Assembly (NCBI GenBank): GCA_964020085.1
Contig: OZ026604.1
Coordinates: forward strand, 20,244,894 to 20,308,893
DNA from: Micromussa lordhowensis
Lineage: Eukaryota > Cnidaria > Anthozoa > Scleractinia > Lobophylliidae
Direction: 5' to 3'
Length of the DNA stretch: 64,000 bases
Part shown: positions 22,801 through 35,600 of the stretch, in pieces
How positions within the stretch are numbered: position 1 is the stretch's first letter
Layout: each line of letters begins with the position of its first letter
Notes under the pieces: model-generated
The model's input: only the letters and a program-made list of their open reading frames with translations
Databases searched by the model: none
Told to the model about the DNA's origin: nothing
Translations under genes and position numbers: made by a program

Positions 22801-25775
22801 TTCTGAGCGTCCCCGGTAGGACAGACGTACCATCTGGATGAAAAACCACAGAACGGTAAAAAGTCAAAATTCTAGACTTTATCCCGCGATACGCCCCTCC
22901 ATCAGAAACTATATCACCTTGAGGACGCACATATTCAAACTCTCGGTTAATTAAAGAAGGTCGACTCCATTCCAAGTTGCCAGTTTCGAGAGACCACATA
23001 TGGATTTTTCCATCGCGGCATTCGCACACCATGTAATCCATTTCAGGTGAAACATCAAAACATGCCACCGTATCTGAACAGTAAAATCGGGCTTGAACTG
23101 CTCCACTCCCTTCTTCCTTGTCTAAGTATTTCATGTACGGCACATTAGGAAGCCTGTTTTCGAGGATGGTGGCAGCTTCAAATGACAGCTCAGGAGATCC
23201 TTCATTGATCACACTTTGGAACCAAAGTTGTGCATGGTCTATTAACAGATAGGAGTATTTTCTAAGCACTTTCAGCAAAAAGATTAAAAGGGAATTACTT
23301 CGTTCACTGAGCAAGGTTGGCGTAATGTGCTTTTGAACAGTTAAAATATCTTCAGTGGAAGTCGTGCTGCTCACACAAAGTTTGGCATAAATGAGTTCCA
23401 AATCGGTCACATACATATTAACCAGCTCTTCTACATTACATGGGATTGTTCTTTGGCCTGATTCATCCATCTCGATCATGTGCTGGACACCATGTTGCAA
23501 GGCGTACCTTTCAGTGTCACTGAACTGTGCATCATGTACAATACCCTTACCCTTGATGTGGTCCAGCTCATTCCTGCAAAGGTTGAAAAGAATGCCATGG
23601 CCCTCTTTCTCGTCCACAGTGAAATCATGTCGCCCATAGCAAGAGGTATTCGTCAACCAGTCCTTAATTGATTTGTGGAAAAAGTGAAGACAGTCATTGT
23701 AAACTCAGTGGCAAAAGAGAAGAGATGCAGGCGATTGCTTTGTTTATTCTTCGCTGAGCGGACAAGGACCTTTCATTTGGGTTTAACAGTCTAGAAACAA
23801 ACGCTACTGGCAATGGTTCTCTGGAAGCGGTAAAGCCACTCAAGAAAGTCAATACTTGCTCTTCGTCGATCTTCAGCTCTTCGCTAAGTTCATTCTCCAA
23901 ACGTTTAAAATGAGACAGATAAACGGATGAAATACCCAGCGGTAAACTCCTCTCCAGCTGCTCAAAAGTGAGAAGCGAAACATTTTTTTGGATGTAATGC
24001 ATTAGGAAATAAGCATAAAGAAAAACGCCTTCAGACTTTTCAACCAGTTTCCTCAAGAGAACATCTTTATGTTCTCCTTCAATTTTACGGCTCAGTCTCA
24101 TTTCAAAGAATAGCCTAATGTCTCTCAAGTTCTCTTCCTGATTTTCATCAAGCTGTATGGGTTGCAAATGTTTCAGGCTGTCTGCAATGTTAATTTCTGA
24201 TCGGGTTGTCACAAAAAATCGGATCCACTGCGGGAGTTTGAAGAACTGATTTGCAATCACATCCAGCAGCTCATTGCGTCCTTGATACTCACTTTCGTCC
24301 AGTCCATCTATCACCATTAGGACATTCCTTCCAGGGTCTTTTACACTGTTGAGTGGCTCCTTGAAAAGTAACGCGAATAGCTCTTCCACGCCCATGCTGT
24401 TGAGTTCTTCTGGCCCCAGATTTCTTGATAGCTGTTCCACTAGACATTTCTTGTACTCGGGTAGAGTGTAACTGAGATGAGAAGCCAAGGACTGAAGCAT
24501 TAGCTGAGGTTTCCTGTAACGCACATTGTTATGCTGACAAAAGTGACTCCCTGAAAGTCTACCATCCTCCTGCATTCGTTTGCAAGTGACAGCCGAGATC
24601 ACCGATTTTCCCATCCCTGCATTTCCACTAATTACCATCACCCGATTTGGCGACGTTCTGTCACCTAACCAGTCGTCAACGCTTTTGAAGATCCATTCAC
24701 GGGTTCCTTCCTGAAATCTTTGTGCATGATATTCAATATCTCCTTTGAACTCGGACTTAGCCAGGTTTCTGAGCAGTTCATCTGCTCTATCCATCTCACG
24801 CTTCTTGTTCAAGTTCTCTACCTTCTGTTTCACTTCTCGGAGACCTGCTTGTATAGTTTCGCGTACTTCCTCTACAGATTGCTGAGTTTTGTTTTGGGTC
24901 TGGGATATTCCCTCTAATTTGGAAATGCTGTCATTAAGTGAATGGTGGTCTTCTAATTGGCTCTGACGGGCTATATTCATGGCTTGATGGGTCTTGTTCA
25001 CGGTCTGTTGCACTCGCTCCAACCTGCCATCGCTGTCCTGTTGAGTTTTCAGACCTTCTAGCTGAGTTTGAAGTACCTTCTTCACATCTCGTCTCATCTC
25101 TATCAGCTCTGACTTTATTTCTTGTTCACTATCTGCCCAGTCAGTTAACACGTCAATGAAGTCGTCTTCTCCACAGCGCTCTGCCTGTAATCTGTCAATT
25201 TCAGCCTGATCAAGCCCAAGAGCAACAAGAACAGCGCTAATTTCCTGCCACAGGACGTTGAAAATCGGAGTATCAACACCAGTGGAAGACACATGACCAT
25301 ACAATTCATTACGGAAAATCTTAATGCGAGCAAGGTTTGCCTCAAGGGAAGTATCACTTGGAGGTGGCTTAGTGTGCCAACCTGATCGAGGAGGGGATAG
25401 TCCACAAATGGTGGTCAAAAGCAGGAATAGAAGAGTGATATCGAAAGAGTTGGAGTCTGGTTTGGCTCCAGTAGGAGGGAACAGTTGGTCCCACTGAGCT
25501 TGACGAATAACCCTTCTCCTTAAGAGATTGTTTAAGGTTGAATAGTTAGCATTGAGATCAGCAGCTAGGCTTGCAGGCGGATGAAAATTGACAAAAGCAT
25601 TCCTCAGAACTGTTGTTCCGCCATCAATGAGAAGTCTCCCCAGCTTGGCTCCATTTGTCTTCTCTGTACTGCTGGCCAGGGGCGACAGTACAGAAGTTGC
25701 CATTGAAGTTGACTGGGTTTTAGGCGGTCTATGTAATGATACAGAATCTGAATTAGTAGGCAACACAACGTACAT
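19834..25775 (-). CDS. HEPN-NACHT-WD-repeat protein (NLR-like), one 4-bp frame break
   Basis: Reads 25775 to 21049, then a short terminal exon 19856-19834 (adds GSSGKQK and stop; donor AAAG|GTAAGA, acceptor CTTTTGCAG). Start is ATG 25775 or 25703 (MATSVL, which aligns with the duplicate). Residues ~80-190: DZIP3-like HEPN region with RNELYGH at 155-161. ~200-330: Gln/Glu-rich, likely coiled coil. ~375 on: NACHT with Walker A SGNAGMGKS (383-391) and Walker B LMVIDGLDES (486-495). The downstream 872-codon frame has beta-propeller/WD-like repeats (TVACFDVSPEMDYMVCECRDG, SVVFHPDGTSV). A CTGA insertion at 23705-23708, judged against the paralogue, ends the first frame with TGA at 23694; otherwise the two frames join directly. 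Family knowledge: cytosolic STAND-type immune sensors. May be a young pseudogene, an allele or an assembly error. Confidence 0.85.
20311..20455 (-). mobile_element. tRNA-derived SINE, inverted partner A
   Basis: Reverse complement has CTCTCAGTTGGGAAAGCACTG (A-box region), CACCGGCATCGCAG, B-box GGTTCGAATCC and CGCTCAGAGCC, then a GGTCTCTGTTCAAGTAGTGT body. It lies in the intron before the NLR terminal exon and is bracketed by an inverted GATGAGAGTA..TTTGTCCCATAG phrase (20279-20302 and 20449-20473). Confidence 0.7.
20538..20690 (+). mobile_element. tRNA-derived SINE, inverted partner B
   Basis: Head GGCTTTGATAGCTCAGTTGG ... GGTTCGAATCC ... CAGAGCC folds as a cloverleaf with paired acceptor arm and an Ala-like GGC anticodon position (loop CCGGCAT, with C instead of the conserved T33). 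The body shares GGTCTCTGTTCAAGTAGTGT and TTAATGACCGTT with partner A. Read as SINE rather than a tRNA gene because the similarity continues about 70 bp past the tRNA part. Confidence 0.7.
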
Positions 25776-28700
25776 AAGCGATCAAACTCGCCATTCTCAG
25801 AATTCCAAATACTATATAACTATCATTGCAAGGGAGATCATCATATGAAAAAATTCAACTTCCGGCCCTGTACCAAGACATTTTGTCACGTGACTAAAAT
25901 TCTTTCATCAAAGAGCACGTTACAGTGAACATTTTCACCCCTGAAAAAAATCCCCTTGACAGCTTCGGAATCTCGTAGTTTATATTTTGAGCCACTTTAT
26001 TTTGACCCTCGGAGGTACCAGGTTGGGTGGATGCTACCACTCCCCATAAGATATTTTTCAAAGTTTTAAACAGACGATTTACTTTAAGAGCCTGAAACTT
26101 TCAGTATCTGTTCATTTATCCTCAGCAAATATTTTGATATTTTGATTGAGCGTCAATGTTTGTTTACGTTGCCATACCAACAGCAAATTTTAAGTTGGCC
26201 GGGGAAAAATTAACTTTTTTAACATAATTCTCTATTTTTCTAGTTTTCTACATCTAATCACAGACATTCATGAATAATTACATTAGATACGTATTCTGGC
26301 TTGATTTGTATTAATTTTCAAATTTGAATTGATCTCTCGACTTGTTAAGAAAACAGTGAAACAGTGAAATCCAAGATGGCGGGTCAAGTGACGTCATAGC
26401 CAACAAAATACCGAGTGTCATATTGTAGGGTAAATAAAGTGATGTGTGATGTATGTATGTAGAGCAAGCTCAGGGCTATATTTTCAACGTTGATTTATTT
26501 ATTTCGCTGTTCCTTAACAGAACAACCCAGGGGAGAGATTCCAGCGAGCCGCCACCCCACTACCCCTTGTCCCACGGCGGGGGATATGAGTTAGCTTGTA
26601 ACTCTGGTTAATCAGTGAAATCATGTTTGTCAGATGAAATTGATATTGCCTGTACCCTGCAAGACCGTCCCTATGTGGCGAGCAGTCCCTAAATTCACTG
26701 TTATGTGTTTTCTAAATTACGTTGTAAAAGTTAAATAAACGGGCTTTGTCGACTTTCAGGTACGGAACAATGCAACTGAGACATGAATATTCACTGTACT
26801 CAGTATTGTAATAAACATGAATGTATGAATGAAGTCTTCATTGAAGAAACCCAGACTCAGTCCTGAGACTTTGAGTCTGCAATCGAAATCGAAATCATGA
26901 AGAACTTTGCAGACAATGAAGTACCGAACAAACTCAGGAGTACGTAATTAAATCTGTTCAGCATGCAACTGAGCCATCAACATGCACTGCTGATCTTAGC
27001 TCATTTGTGCATAAATTAAATACTGGATTATAATAATTTTCACAAACTGCTAATTTAAGCCGACTACTCGTTGTGTTCTACAGATCGACAGCTTGTTCTT
27101 TCGAACTACCCACATGTATCCAGAGAAGCATCTTAGTTTATTAGGATATAATAAAGGTGAATTAAAAGTCTCATCTGCTTAAATAATGCAGAAATGCATA
27201 GTTTGCATTCTAAGAAACGCCTTAGTATAATGTAGCATTATGGTTTAAACACTGGTTTTCGCTGTTTTATATTGGGGAAGCTAAATTCTCTCACATTCAC
27301 TTGATCAGCTCTTACTGTGTTTCATGCATCTTTTGCTATCTGACACGACAACATCAAAGACGTGGAAATTTCCTTGTATTTTGCTCATGTATGAGATAAT
27401 TATGCCTTCTTAAGTGTCTGTCTGGTGGACATGCCAACGAAATATATTGGTTTCTTTTAGATCATCGTCTCTCAATAATTGCTATCATCCCCTCTATACC
27501 CTTTTTAAATAAAAAATCGTCTAGCTAGAGGCGAAGTAAATTGACTTCAGGAATTGTTTCGAAGATGTGTTTGAACTAAGGTCTGAACCAAGCTTTAAGC
27601 GGAAATGTGCATGATAATCACGACGGTATTGACCGACAAGATAAAACATTCAACCAAATAAAAGAGAGTGCTACCTTAAAAATCCTGTGCACTCTCCTCC
27701 AATGTGCAATGTTAATGTTCTTTTCTGGGTATCTGTGTTTGCCACATGGCCTGTGGATATCTCAAAGCTAAAAATTGCATGCTTGTTGTTCTTACCACTG
27801 CGAGCTAGAACGATCTAGAATACGTATGGTAAGTACACTTAATATCCAGACTAACCACATTTGCACTTTTGATCGATGTCTCGCTGCGCTAAAGGCACAT
27901 CAAAGAAGTGATTGATGGTTGGATTCGCGCTGTTGCGCTGACTAAGAAAAAACAAAATTGTTTCTAATAAAAGAAACTGTTGAGTGCATCAGCCGAGAAA
28001 ATGAAACACTGACTTATTCATTGAAGTTGATAAAGGTAAATTGACCGCTAATAAGCTGACGTACCGCATCACCGTTTTCTTTGAAGGTAATCATTTATTG
28101 CTTTTCATAACAAATACAAAATACTAATATTAAAATTAATAATAATAACAAAGATTGAACGTTATTTCGACTTTTTAAGGGTTGACTTCGACTCTGCAAT
28201 ATTTTATGCCTATAGTGTTTTTTAAGCAATCGTTCACAGCTTTCTAGTACAAATACAGCTAATAACAAGAATAATACCACAGTTTAAACATTCTTTCGAA
28301 TTTTTCTTTTTTTAACAAGGACTGGCTGCATTGCCACATTTAGCAAGTTTTGTACCTATAGTTTTCGGGTTTTTTTGACAGATCATAAATTGTCTCGGGA
28401 ATAAAAGTTAAAGAGTGATACAAGTAGCAGTGCACGCTCATAGGGGCCGTAGCGAATCAGAATTTTGCTTGACGCGTGACACCTTTCGCCAGACTAAGGT
28501 AAGTTGTCATGGAAATCCGTGAGACCTGTGCCATGCCTTCGCGTTCGGTGGGCTGTTTTCCCTCCCAAATCAAACTCCTACGGGAACCTGGGGCCTGGTG
28601 CTGCTCAGGGTGTCCGAGCCGATGCCGCCATCTTGAATTCTTAATTCGGCTCCTGATTGGCTGGAAAAAATCTCCGCCACCTTGGATTTGGAAAACAATA

Positions 28701-28890
28701 GCCTACTGTCTTTCTCGGCTCCTGATTGGCTGCGGCCCCTATGAACGTGCATTACTACTGATACACGATATATAAGTCTATCACAATGACAACAGGAGCG
28801 AAAAGGTACTACAATACAACATAAAAGATACAAAATATGTCTTTCATAAACATGCCATTTGTTTTTGAAAGATTGATACTTATTCAGTCA
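25776..28890. other. Gene-free stretch between the NLR copies
   Basis: AT-rich sequence without a supportable coding frame. 25940-26060 resembles a fragment of the dispersed repeat (CCCTCGGAGGTACCA, GGATGCTACCACTCCCC). 28620-28740 has two GGCTCCTGATTGGCTG phrases about 80 bp apart, a short direct repeat. Confidence 0.4.
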
Positions 28891-28899
28891 TTTGTTTGC

Positions 28900-29265
28900 G
28901 ATAAGCTTTTCTGTGTCATATTAGTTTTTTTTTAATTGGGATGCGTAATTGATGGTTTATTGTCATTGCGTTTACAATCCCATAAATAAATTTTTCCTAA
29001 CGGTAAGACATATAATTTACTAGATCCATCTCCTCCCTCAAAAACCCAATGAAAACATTACTCGATAATAGGTATCTGCAACTACTTAATTCACTCAAAA
29101 TGTTGTAAGTTACATCATTCCAAAAGGTTTGCGAACTAGCGCAATAGAACGAAAAATGCCGAATAGTCTCAAGGGTTTCGTTACAAAATGCACAATTAGG
29201 ATTGGCGATATATGCTATTTAAAAGGAAGATCGTTAGTAAATAAAATGCAATTTAACACCTTACA
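28900..29265 (-). mobile_element. LINE ORF2 C-terminal fragment (decayed)
   Basis: On the minus strand, 29210-29080 reads ANPNCAFCNETLETIRHF, then CASSQTFWNDV and YNILSEL, the Cys/His-plus-W motif typical of L1/Tx1-like ORF2 C-termini; a frameshift separates it from INCILFTNDLPFK-like sequence just upstream. Nearer the 3' end IYLWDCKRND fits the last conserved segment. No complete protein. Confidence 0.6.
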
Positions 29266-29329
29266 CTGAAAGGAACGCACATAAGGCTCTTTCTGTCTAG
29301 AAACAACCTTGGTGGAGGTATAATCAGGA

Positions 29330-30020
29330 TCAGAACATTATTCAAAACAACACAACCCCGCGTGTACAAGATGGTCGTTATTCTTCTATCTTGGATAAAA
29401 CTAACTCCGGAGGTCAAACTGAGAATGTGTGCATCAGCTAGATGTGTATGGAACCATCTCGGCACACTAATGTAATGGTCACAAACTGTATCGCTGCTAA
29501 TTCTAATGAGAATCCTTTCTGGATTGATTCAGTTCCATTGAAGTCAATGAGATGTTAACTCATGATTGCAATGCATAACAATCAATAAAGATACTCTGTT
29601 ACTAGCGAACTCGTTCTTTGTAATTGGACTGGGAGTCATTAAGTACAACAACAGAAAAATCCTGTCCATGTCTTCAGAAATCAGACATGACTGAGACAAC
29701 AACGATATTCGGGTGTTCATTTTATATGCGAGGTGGTGATACTGAGCTCAATACATCATACTAGCTAGACTATATCCTAACATAGCTTAGATATGAAAAT
29801 AAACCGTGTTTAATTTAACATTGTTTCATTTATTAAGTTCCTTGAAATAGCTAGGCCCATATGAAATGTACAACAGCATGCTCTGCATGTTCAGAATAAC
29901 AGGTACTCACAAGTTGGATCAAAACTAATCATCAGTTGCTAGACTCCGCGGCTATGCTGCTGTGAAATCCGTTTTCAAACGTTCCATTAACTGACTGTAT
30001 CAATAACAGCATCCTAGCCT
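29330..30020. repeat. Duplicated 3' flank shared with 19190-19834
   Basis: Phrases such as CTATCTTGGATAAAAC, TGGATTGATTCAGTTC, TCCATGTCTTCAGAAATCAGAC and ATCAGTTGCTAGACTCCGC occur in the same order at 19250-19780, so the duplication unit extends well past the gene 3' end. The SINE pair and adjoining ~0.9 kb of copy 1 are absent from copy 2. Confidence 0.8.
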
Positions 30021-33000
30021 TATTCACTTCTGTTTGGCAAAGGAACCTGCAAAAGATTGAGACATAAAGTGATCAGTGCAGTGGCACTAACACTCCAACC
30101 TGTGTTCACAAGAGTAATGCACGTCATACAGTTATGGCCATGAACACCTTGACAGGAGGCTACTTTGTCCTCCCCTTTCCTGTCAGTTTTCTCACTTTGA
30201 TGTGACTTGTCAGTTTGCACCCAACAGACTACTCTAAGCTAACCCTAACCTGGAACCCTAAAAAAATCCCACGTAACAAGTGGAACCTCATTATCTCTAT
30301 CTGAACATAGGCAATTGAAGTACTCGAGAACACTTTCGACATGGACGAATTTCAATCTACCCCATAAACCAATGGCTACAAGAGACTGCCTCACAGAGGC
30401 TCCTAAATTGTAAGGTCGCTCCCCAATATCTAGCACGCTGAGTAGATCACTAGATCTGATGTTAATCTAAGGAAGTTACGGTCCCGGACACAGCAAACCA
30501 GAGACTCGTTATCAACCAGAAACTTGCAGTCAACAACATAAAAATGGTCTTCGAGCAATGTGTGCCGTGTTCCTTTAGCTTTTGCATCAAGAATGTGTAT
30601 ACCAAGGCATGCCCGGAGGCACTTCCAGGTAACAACAAACTTGTCGTCTGGCGAGAAAATCAAGTGTGGGTTCACACAAGCACCGTCAAACCACACCGTG
30701 CTTCTTCTCCGCGCAAGTGAGTTGTTATTCCATAAACTCACTGTCACTATCTCCTCATCCCAAAATTGACGTTCAGCATGTGTTTCCTTGGAAGTGCAAA
30801 CTAAGACTTGGTGCTAACTGTTACACGCAACGGACAGTGTGTATTCATCACCAGGACCCATGATCATCACGGAAGAAACGAACGCTTCATTAGCAACATT
30901 TAAGATGTAAACAACAAGAGGAATGGAGCCAGTGTTCGATGAGAAATCACTCTCTCCTCTTGCATAAGAAAGAGAATTTGAAAATGCGATTGAGGAAAGG
31001 GAGAAGTCACCAAGTTCTAAAGTCGCATCGAACGGAAACCCGAATAACTGGTCCAAGCATAGTAGGCCGTCGCTAATCGTACGGCAGCCTACAAGCTCAT
31101 CTGATATAGGAAGGAGTTCTTCATCGCCCTTTAATTTGGTAAGAGGACGAATACACTCTGACAGCTCAACCTTCCACAGTTCTGGTACCTTTTGATGCAC
31201 AGAGAGTATAACACCTTCCTTCATGGGAATCAGAGACACCAAGCCAGAGAAGAACCTTTTTATCAGGCGTTCTCGACTTGAAATTCTCCAGACAGTCACA
31301 ATTACCTCACTGGTACCGGGTTCTGCTAAACTTAAATTGAATAGATGGCATCTCCCTCAGGTGAAAATACAACGTTCATGATCCTTTCGCTAGCAGAAGG
31401 CGAATTCGTTTCACTTATCCAGTCAGCATTCACAACCACAACGTAGTTGAAAGCTGGACTACCAATCAATGCTGTGTCATTATCAACCTCAAGGTAGAAT
31501 CCTGCTAGTAAGGATGGAAAAACGCCGTTCAAATTATTCACCCAAAAAGAACTGGCAGACTGCTCCACAAAATCATCTTCCGTGAGTGAACTTGGTTCCA
31601 CAGGCCACAGGACGAAGCCTCCCGACGTAAGAGTCACCTCAGCGCGTTCTGATGAAGTCGACTGACGAAGTTCATTTATGGATGCAAAAGGGTATACTTT
31701 GGTCTTCTAGTACACACCAAATACCAGTCATGGCCAATTTTCTCAGGGTTTGAATATAGGAGACCACAAGCAAGAGTGTTATTATCACTTGTAAAGTGCA
31801 TTAATCCACACACAGCAGAATCTGGGTACTTAAGCAAACCCACCCGACAATCTTGCTCCAGATCAACAAGATGTACACCTAACCAGAATAGTCAGAAATG
31901 GCGATGAGTGTTCCATTTCGGGAACTGGTGAATGACGCAATGTCTTCCTCCTACTTGATGCGATTAAGTTGTTCGCCATTTTCCATACTCCACAGAACTA
32001 CTTTGCTTTTTCTGGACAATCTGTTAAAAGTATCTTCTCATCTCCTGAAAAGCAGTTTGAGAACGTGCAGTTGCTCCTGGGGAAAAGGTCATTCCAGTCT
32101 CCGATAAGAGTGCAAACATTTCTGAGCGTTCCTGGTAAGACATATCTTCCATTCGGATGAAAAACGACAGAGCGACAAAATAACAAGCCCTTCTCTATCT
32201 GACGATACGCATCTCCAACAACTTTACCATGGCGAAACTCACTCATAATCAACGAGAATCGAATCCATACCAAATTGCCAGTCTCAAGAGACCACAAATG
32301 AACGGTTCCATCCCGGCATTCGCAGACCATGTAGTCCTTTTCCGGTGAAACATCAAAACACGCCACCGTATCTGAACAGTAAAATCGGGATTGAACTGCT
32401 TCATTTTGTACTTCCTTTTCCAATTATTTCATGTGTGGCACATTGGGAAGCTCGTTTGCAAGGATGGTTGTTGCTCTAGACAATAGCTCAGGACATCCCT
32501 CATTTAGCAAACATTGGGAAAAAGATGGGGATGGTCTGTGAGGATTTAAGAGTGCTTCCGCTGCAAGCCTAATAAAGAGGTTATAGAATGACTCTCTTCA
32601 CTCAGTAACGTCGAATCAACGTGCTTCCGAACACCAAGAAGATCATCAGAGGAAGCTGTGGCGTTCACACAAGGTTGGGCATATATGAGCTCTAGATCGG
32701 TAACGTAGTTTTTTACCAGCTTGCTTCCCAAGTCTTCTACCTCAATCATGTGCTGGACACCATGTTGTAAAGCATACTTTTCAGTGTCACCAAAATGTAA
32801 CTCGTACACGCCATCCCGCTTGATGTTGTCAATGTCATTTCTGCAAAGGTCGAAAAGAATTTCATGACCTTCTTTCTCGTCCACGGTGAAATCATGATGA
32901 CCATAGCATTCCGTGTTCGTCAACCAGTCCTTCATCGACTTGGGGAAGAAGTGAAGACGACGATCGCGAACTGGTAGAAGTGAAGAGATGCAGGCGGTTG

Positions 33001-34949
33001 CATTGTTTACTCTTCGCTGAGCAGTTAAGGACCTTCCCCTTGTGACCAGCATTCTAGAAACAAACACTACTGGTAGTGGTTCTCTGGAAGCGGTAAGACT
33101 ATATAAGAAACGCAACACCTGCTCTTTGTCGATCTTTAACTCCCTGCAAAGTTCTTTTTCTAACCTCTTGAAATGGGAGAGGTAAACTGATGAAATGTCT
33201 AACGGTAAGCTGTTCTCCAACTGCTCTGGGTTGAGAAGAGAAACATTCTTTTTGATGAAATCGAATGAATAATGAACAATAAGCATAAAGAAAGACGCCT
33301 TCGGATTTTTCAAGACTGTCTGCAATGTTTATTTCCGTTCGGGTTGTCACAAAAAACCGAATCCATTGTGGAAGCTTGCAAAACTGATTGGCAATCACAT
33401 CGAGAAGCTCATTGTGTCCTTGATATTCGCTTTCGTCTAGGCCGTCTATGACCATAAGGATATTTCTTTCTGGGTCGCCCACGTGGCTAATTGGTTCCTT
33501 AAAAAGCAAGGCAAATAGCTCCTCCACACCCATGCTGTCGAGTTCCACTCCAAGATTTCTTGATAGCTGTTCCACAAGACCATTCTTGTACTCTGGTAAA
33601 GCATACGTCAAATGGCAGGCCAAGGACTGAAGCATCAACTGAGGTTTCCTGTAACGCACATTATTATGCTGACAAAAGTGGCCCCCTAACAGTCTTCTGG
33701 CTTCTTGCATTCTTTGGGAAATTACTGCAGAGATAACAGATTTGCCTGTGCCCACATTGCCACTGACAACCATCACCCTGTAATTGGGGACGTTCTGTCA
33801 TCTAGCCAGTCCTCGACTCTTTTGAAGATCCATTCACGGGTTCCCTTCTGGAATCTCTCTGCATGATATTCAATGTCTCCTTTGAACTCGGACATAGTTA
33901 GTTTCCTAAGAAAATCTTCTGTCCTATCTATCTCTCTTTTTCTCTTTAAGTCTTCACCTTCTTGTTTCACTTCTTGAAGACCTGCTAGAAGAGTTTCATG
34001 TATTTCTTCAACAGCCTGGTGTGTTCTGATTTGGGTCTGGGATGCACCTTCTAATTTTGAAATGCTATCCTGAAGAGTTTTATGGTCTTCTAGTTGAGTC
34101 TGACGTACTTCCTTGGTTGCTTCAGTTGATGCATTTCGTTTTCAATGTGATAAACTTCCTCCAGTTTAAAAAAGTTACCTCCATGGATTTTGCGATCTTC
34201 TGGTTGGTGCTAAAGAACTTTCGCAATATCTTGTTGTGTCTCAGTCTGAAATCGACGCAGTTGCTTCAGCTGTGATTTGAATTATTGTTTCTACTATCAG
34301 CCCATTCTAGTAGCATGTGAAGATAATCTTTCTCTCCGCAGTTCTCTGCCTTTAACCTATCTATTTCTGCCTGAGCCAGCCCAAGAGCAACAAGAACAGC
34401 ACTAAGTTCCTGCCACAAGGAATTGAACATTGGTGTATCAATACCAGTAGTAGACAAGTGACCATACAACTCGTTGCGGATAAACTTAAAGGGAGTGAGG
34501 TTTGCCTCCAGGGAAGTGTCAGTTGCCAGGGGTATAGTGTGCCAACCTAACGGGGGAGGGGATAGTCCACAAATGTTGGCACGAAGGAGGAATAAGAGAG
34601 TAATATCAAAAGTGTTGGAGTCTGGCGGGGCCCCACTTGGAGGGAACAGCTGGTCCCATTGAGGGCTGTTGATGATTCTTCGACGCAAGAGATTGTTAAG
34701 AAGTTAATAACTGGTATTGAGATCAGTAGCAAGTTTTGCAGGAGGGAGGTAGTTGTCAAAGACATTCCGTAAAACCTTTGTCCTGCCATCAATAAGAAGT
34801 CTATTCAGCTTGGCTCCATTTGTCTTTTCTACAGAGCTGGCCAGGGGTGAAGGTGCAGCAGTTGCCATGTTGTTGTTCCCACAGTAGTTGTATACTCTTG
34901 TTGAACCTTGATGGAAAGGTAACACAGTTTCAGTGGATAAATCAGCCAT
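30020..34949 (-). pseudogene. Tandem duplicate of the HEPN-NACHT-WD gene, multiply frameshifted
   Basis: Same strand and order as the 19.8-25.8 kb gene: N-terminus 34949-34704 (MATAAPSPLASSVEK at 34868), HEPN 34688-34266 (IRNELYGHLS retained), linker 33970-33773, NACHT 33776-33099 (Walker A region now GNVGTGKS; MVIDGLDESEYQG kept), second half 33325-32546 (CISSLLPVRDRRLHFFPKSM), and propeller pieces 32423-31998, 31637-31332, 31299-30814, 30747-30430. At least eight frame breaks. A segment of the NACHT end appears deleted near 33325 (IADSLEKSEGVFLYAY fuses what are separate regions in copy 1). The terminal-exon acceptor and its CAAACAGAAGT core survive at 30020-30055. Confidence 0.85.
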
Positions 34950-35327
34950 ATTATGATTTTAATCTAACTTTAGTAGCCAGGTTAATTGTTTACCCTTTCA
35001 GTCTGATATCCTCTGGTAGTTATCATTTCCTTTATCGTTTAATGTTATGCTCTACATGGTGACTTGAACGAGCTGAGTCATGGCATTTTAGTTATTCAAT
35101 TTTGGCTGTGTGCAAAATTACCTTTAAATTAAAGGAAACCTGAAAATGGTTGTTAAACTAAGATAGAAAAATAGCAAAGAGATAAACCACTGGATTGAGA
35201 AGATTAACACAGATTTCAAATGACAAACTTAAAAACACTTGAGCTAAACTTTTCAAGTTGCAGAAACTATGACATAGCTCCTTTAATCATGTTAATTAAT
35301 TTGTCACCTATGTCATGGGAAGTACAG

Positions 35328-35600
35328 TGGCCTCATGGTAGGTGTGCCCATCTCCAGATCGAGCGGTGTGGGTTCAAGCTCTTGCCGGGGACATTGCGTT
35401 GTGTTCTTGCACAAGACACTTTACTCTCACAGTGCCTCTCTCCTCCCAGACGTATAAATGGATACTGGTGAACTTAATGCTGGGGGTAACCTTGATGGAC
35501 AAGCATCCCATCCATGGGATAGCAGAATTACTCCTAGTTGCTATCGTGCTGCACCAGCCAGGTTAAGCTCCAGCCTGATGAGCCACTTAGCTCATATGCA
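35328..35600 (+). mobile_element. tRNA-derived SINE (TGTGTTCTTG family), copy 1
   Basis: CATGGTAGGTGTGCCCATCTCC and GTGGGTTCAAGCTC form a tRNA-like head; the body has GTTGTGTTCTTGCACAAGAC, ACTTTACTCTCACAGTGCCT, CTTAATGCTGGGGGTAACC, GCATCCCATCCATGGG and a CCAGCCTGATGAGCCACTTAG tail. The same order recurs at 62275-62560. Confidence 0.7.
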
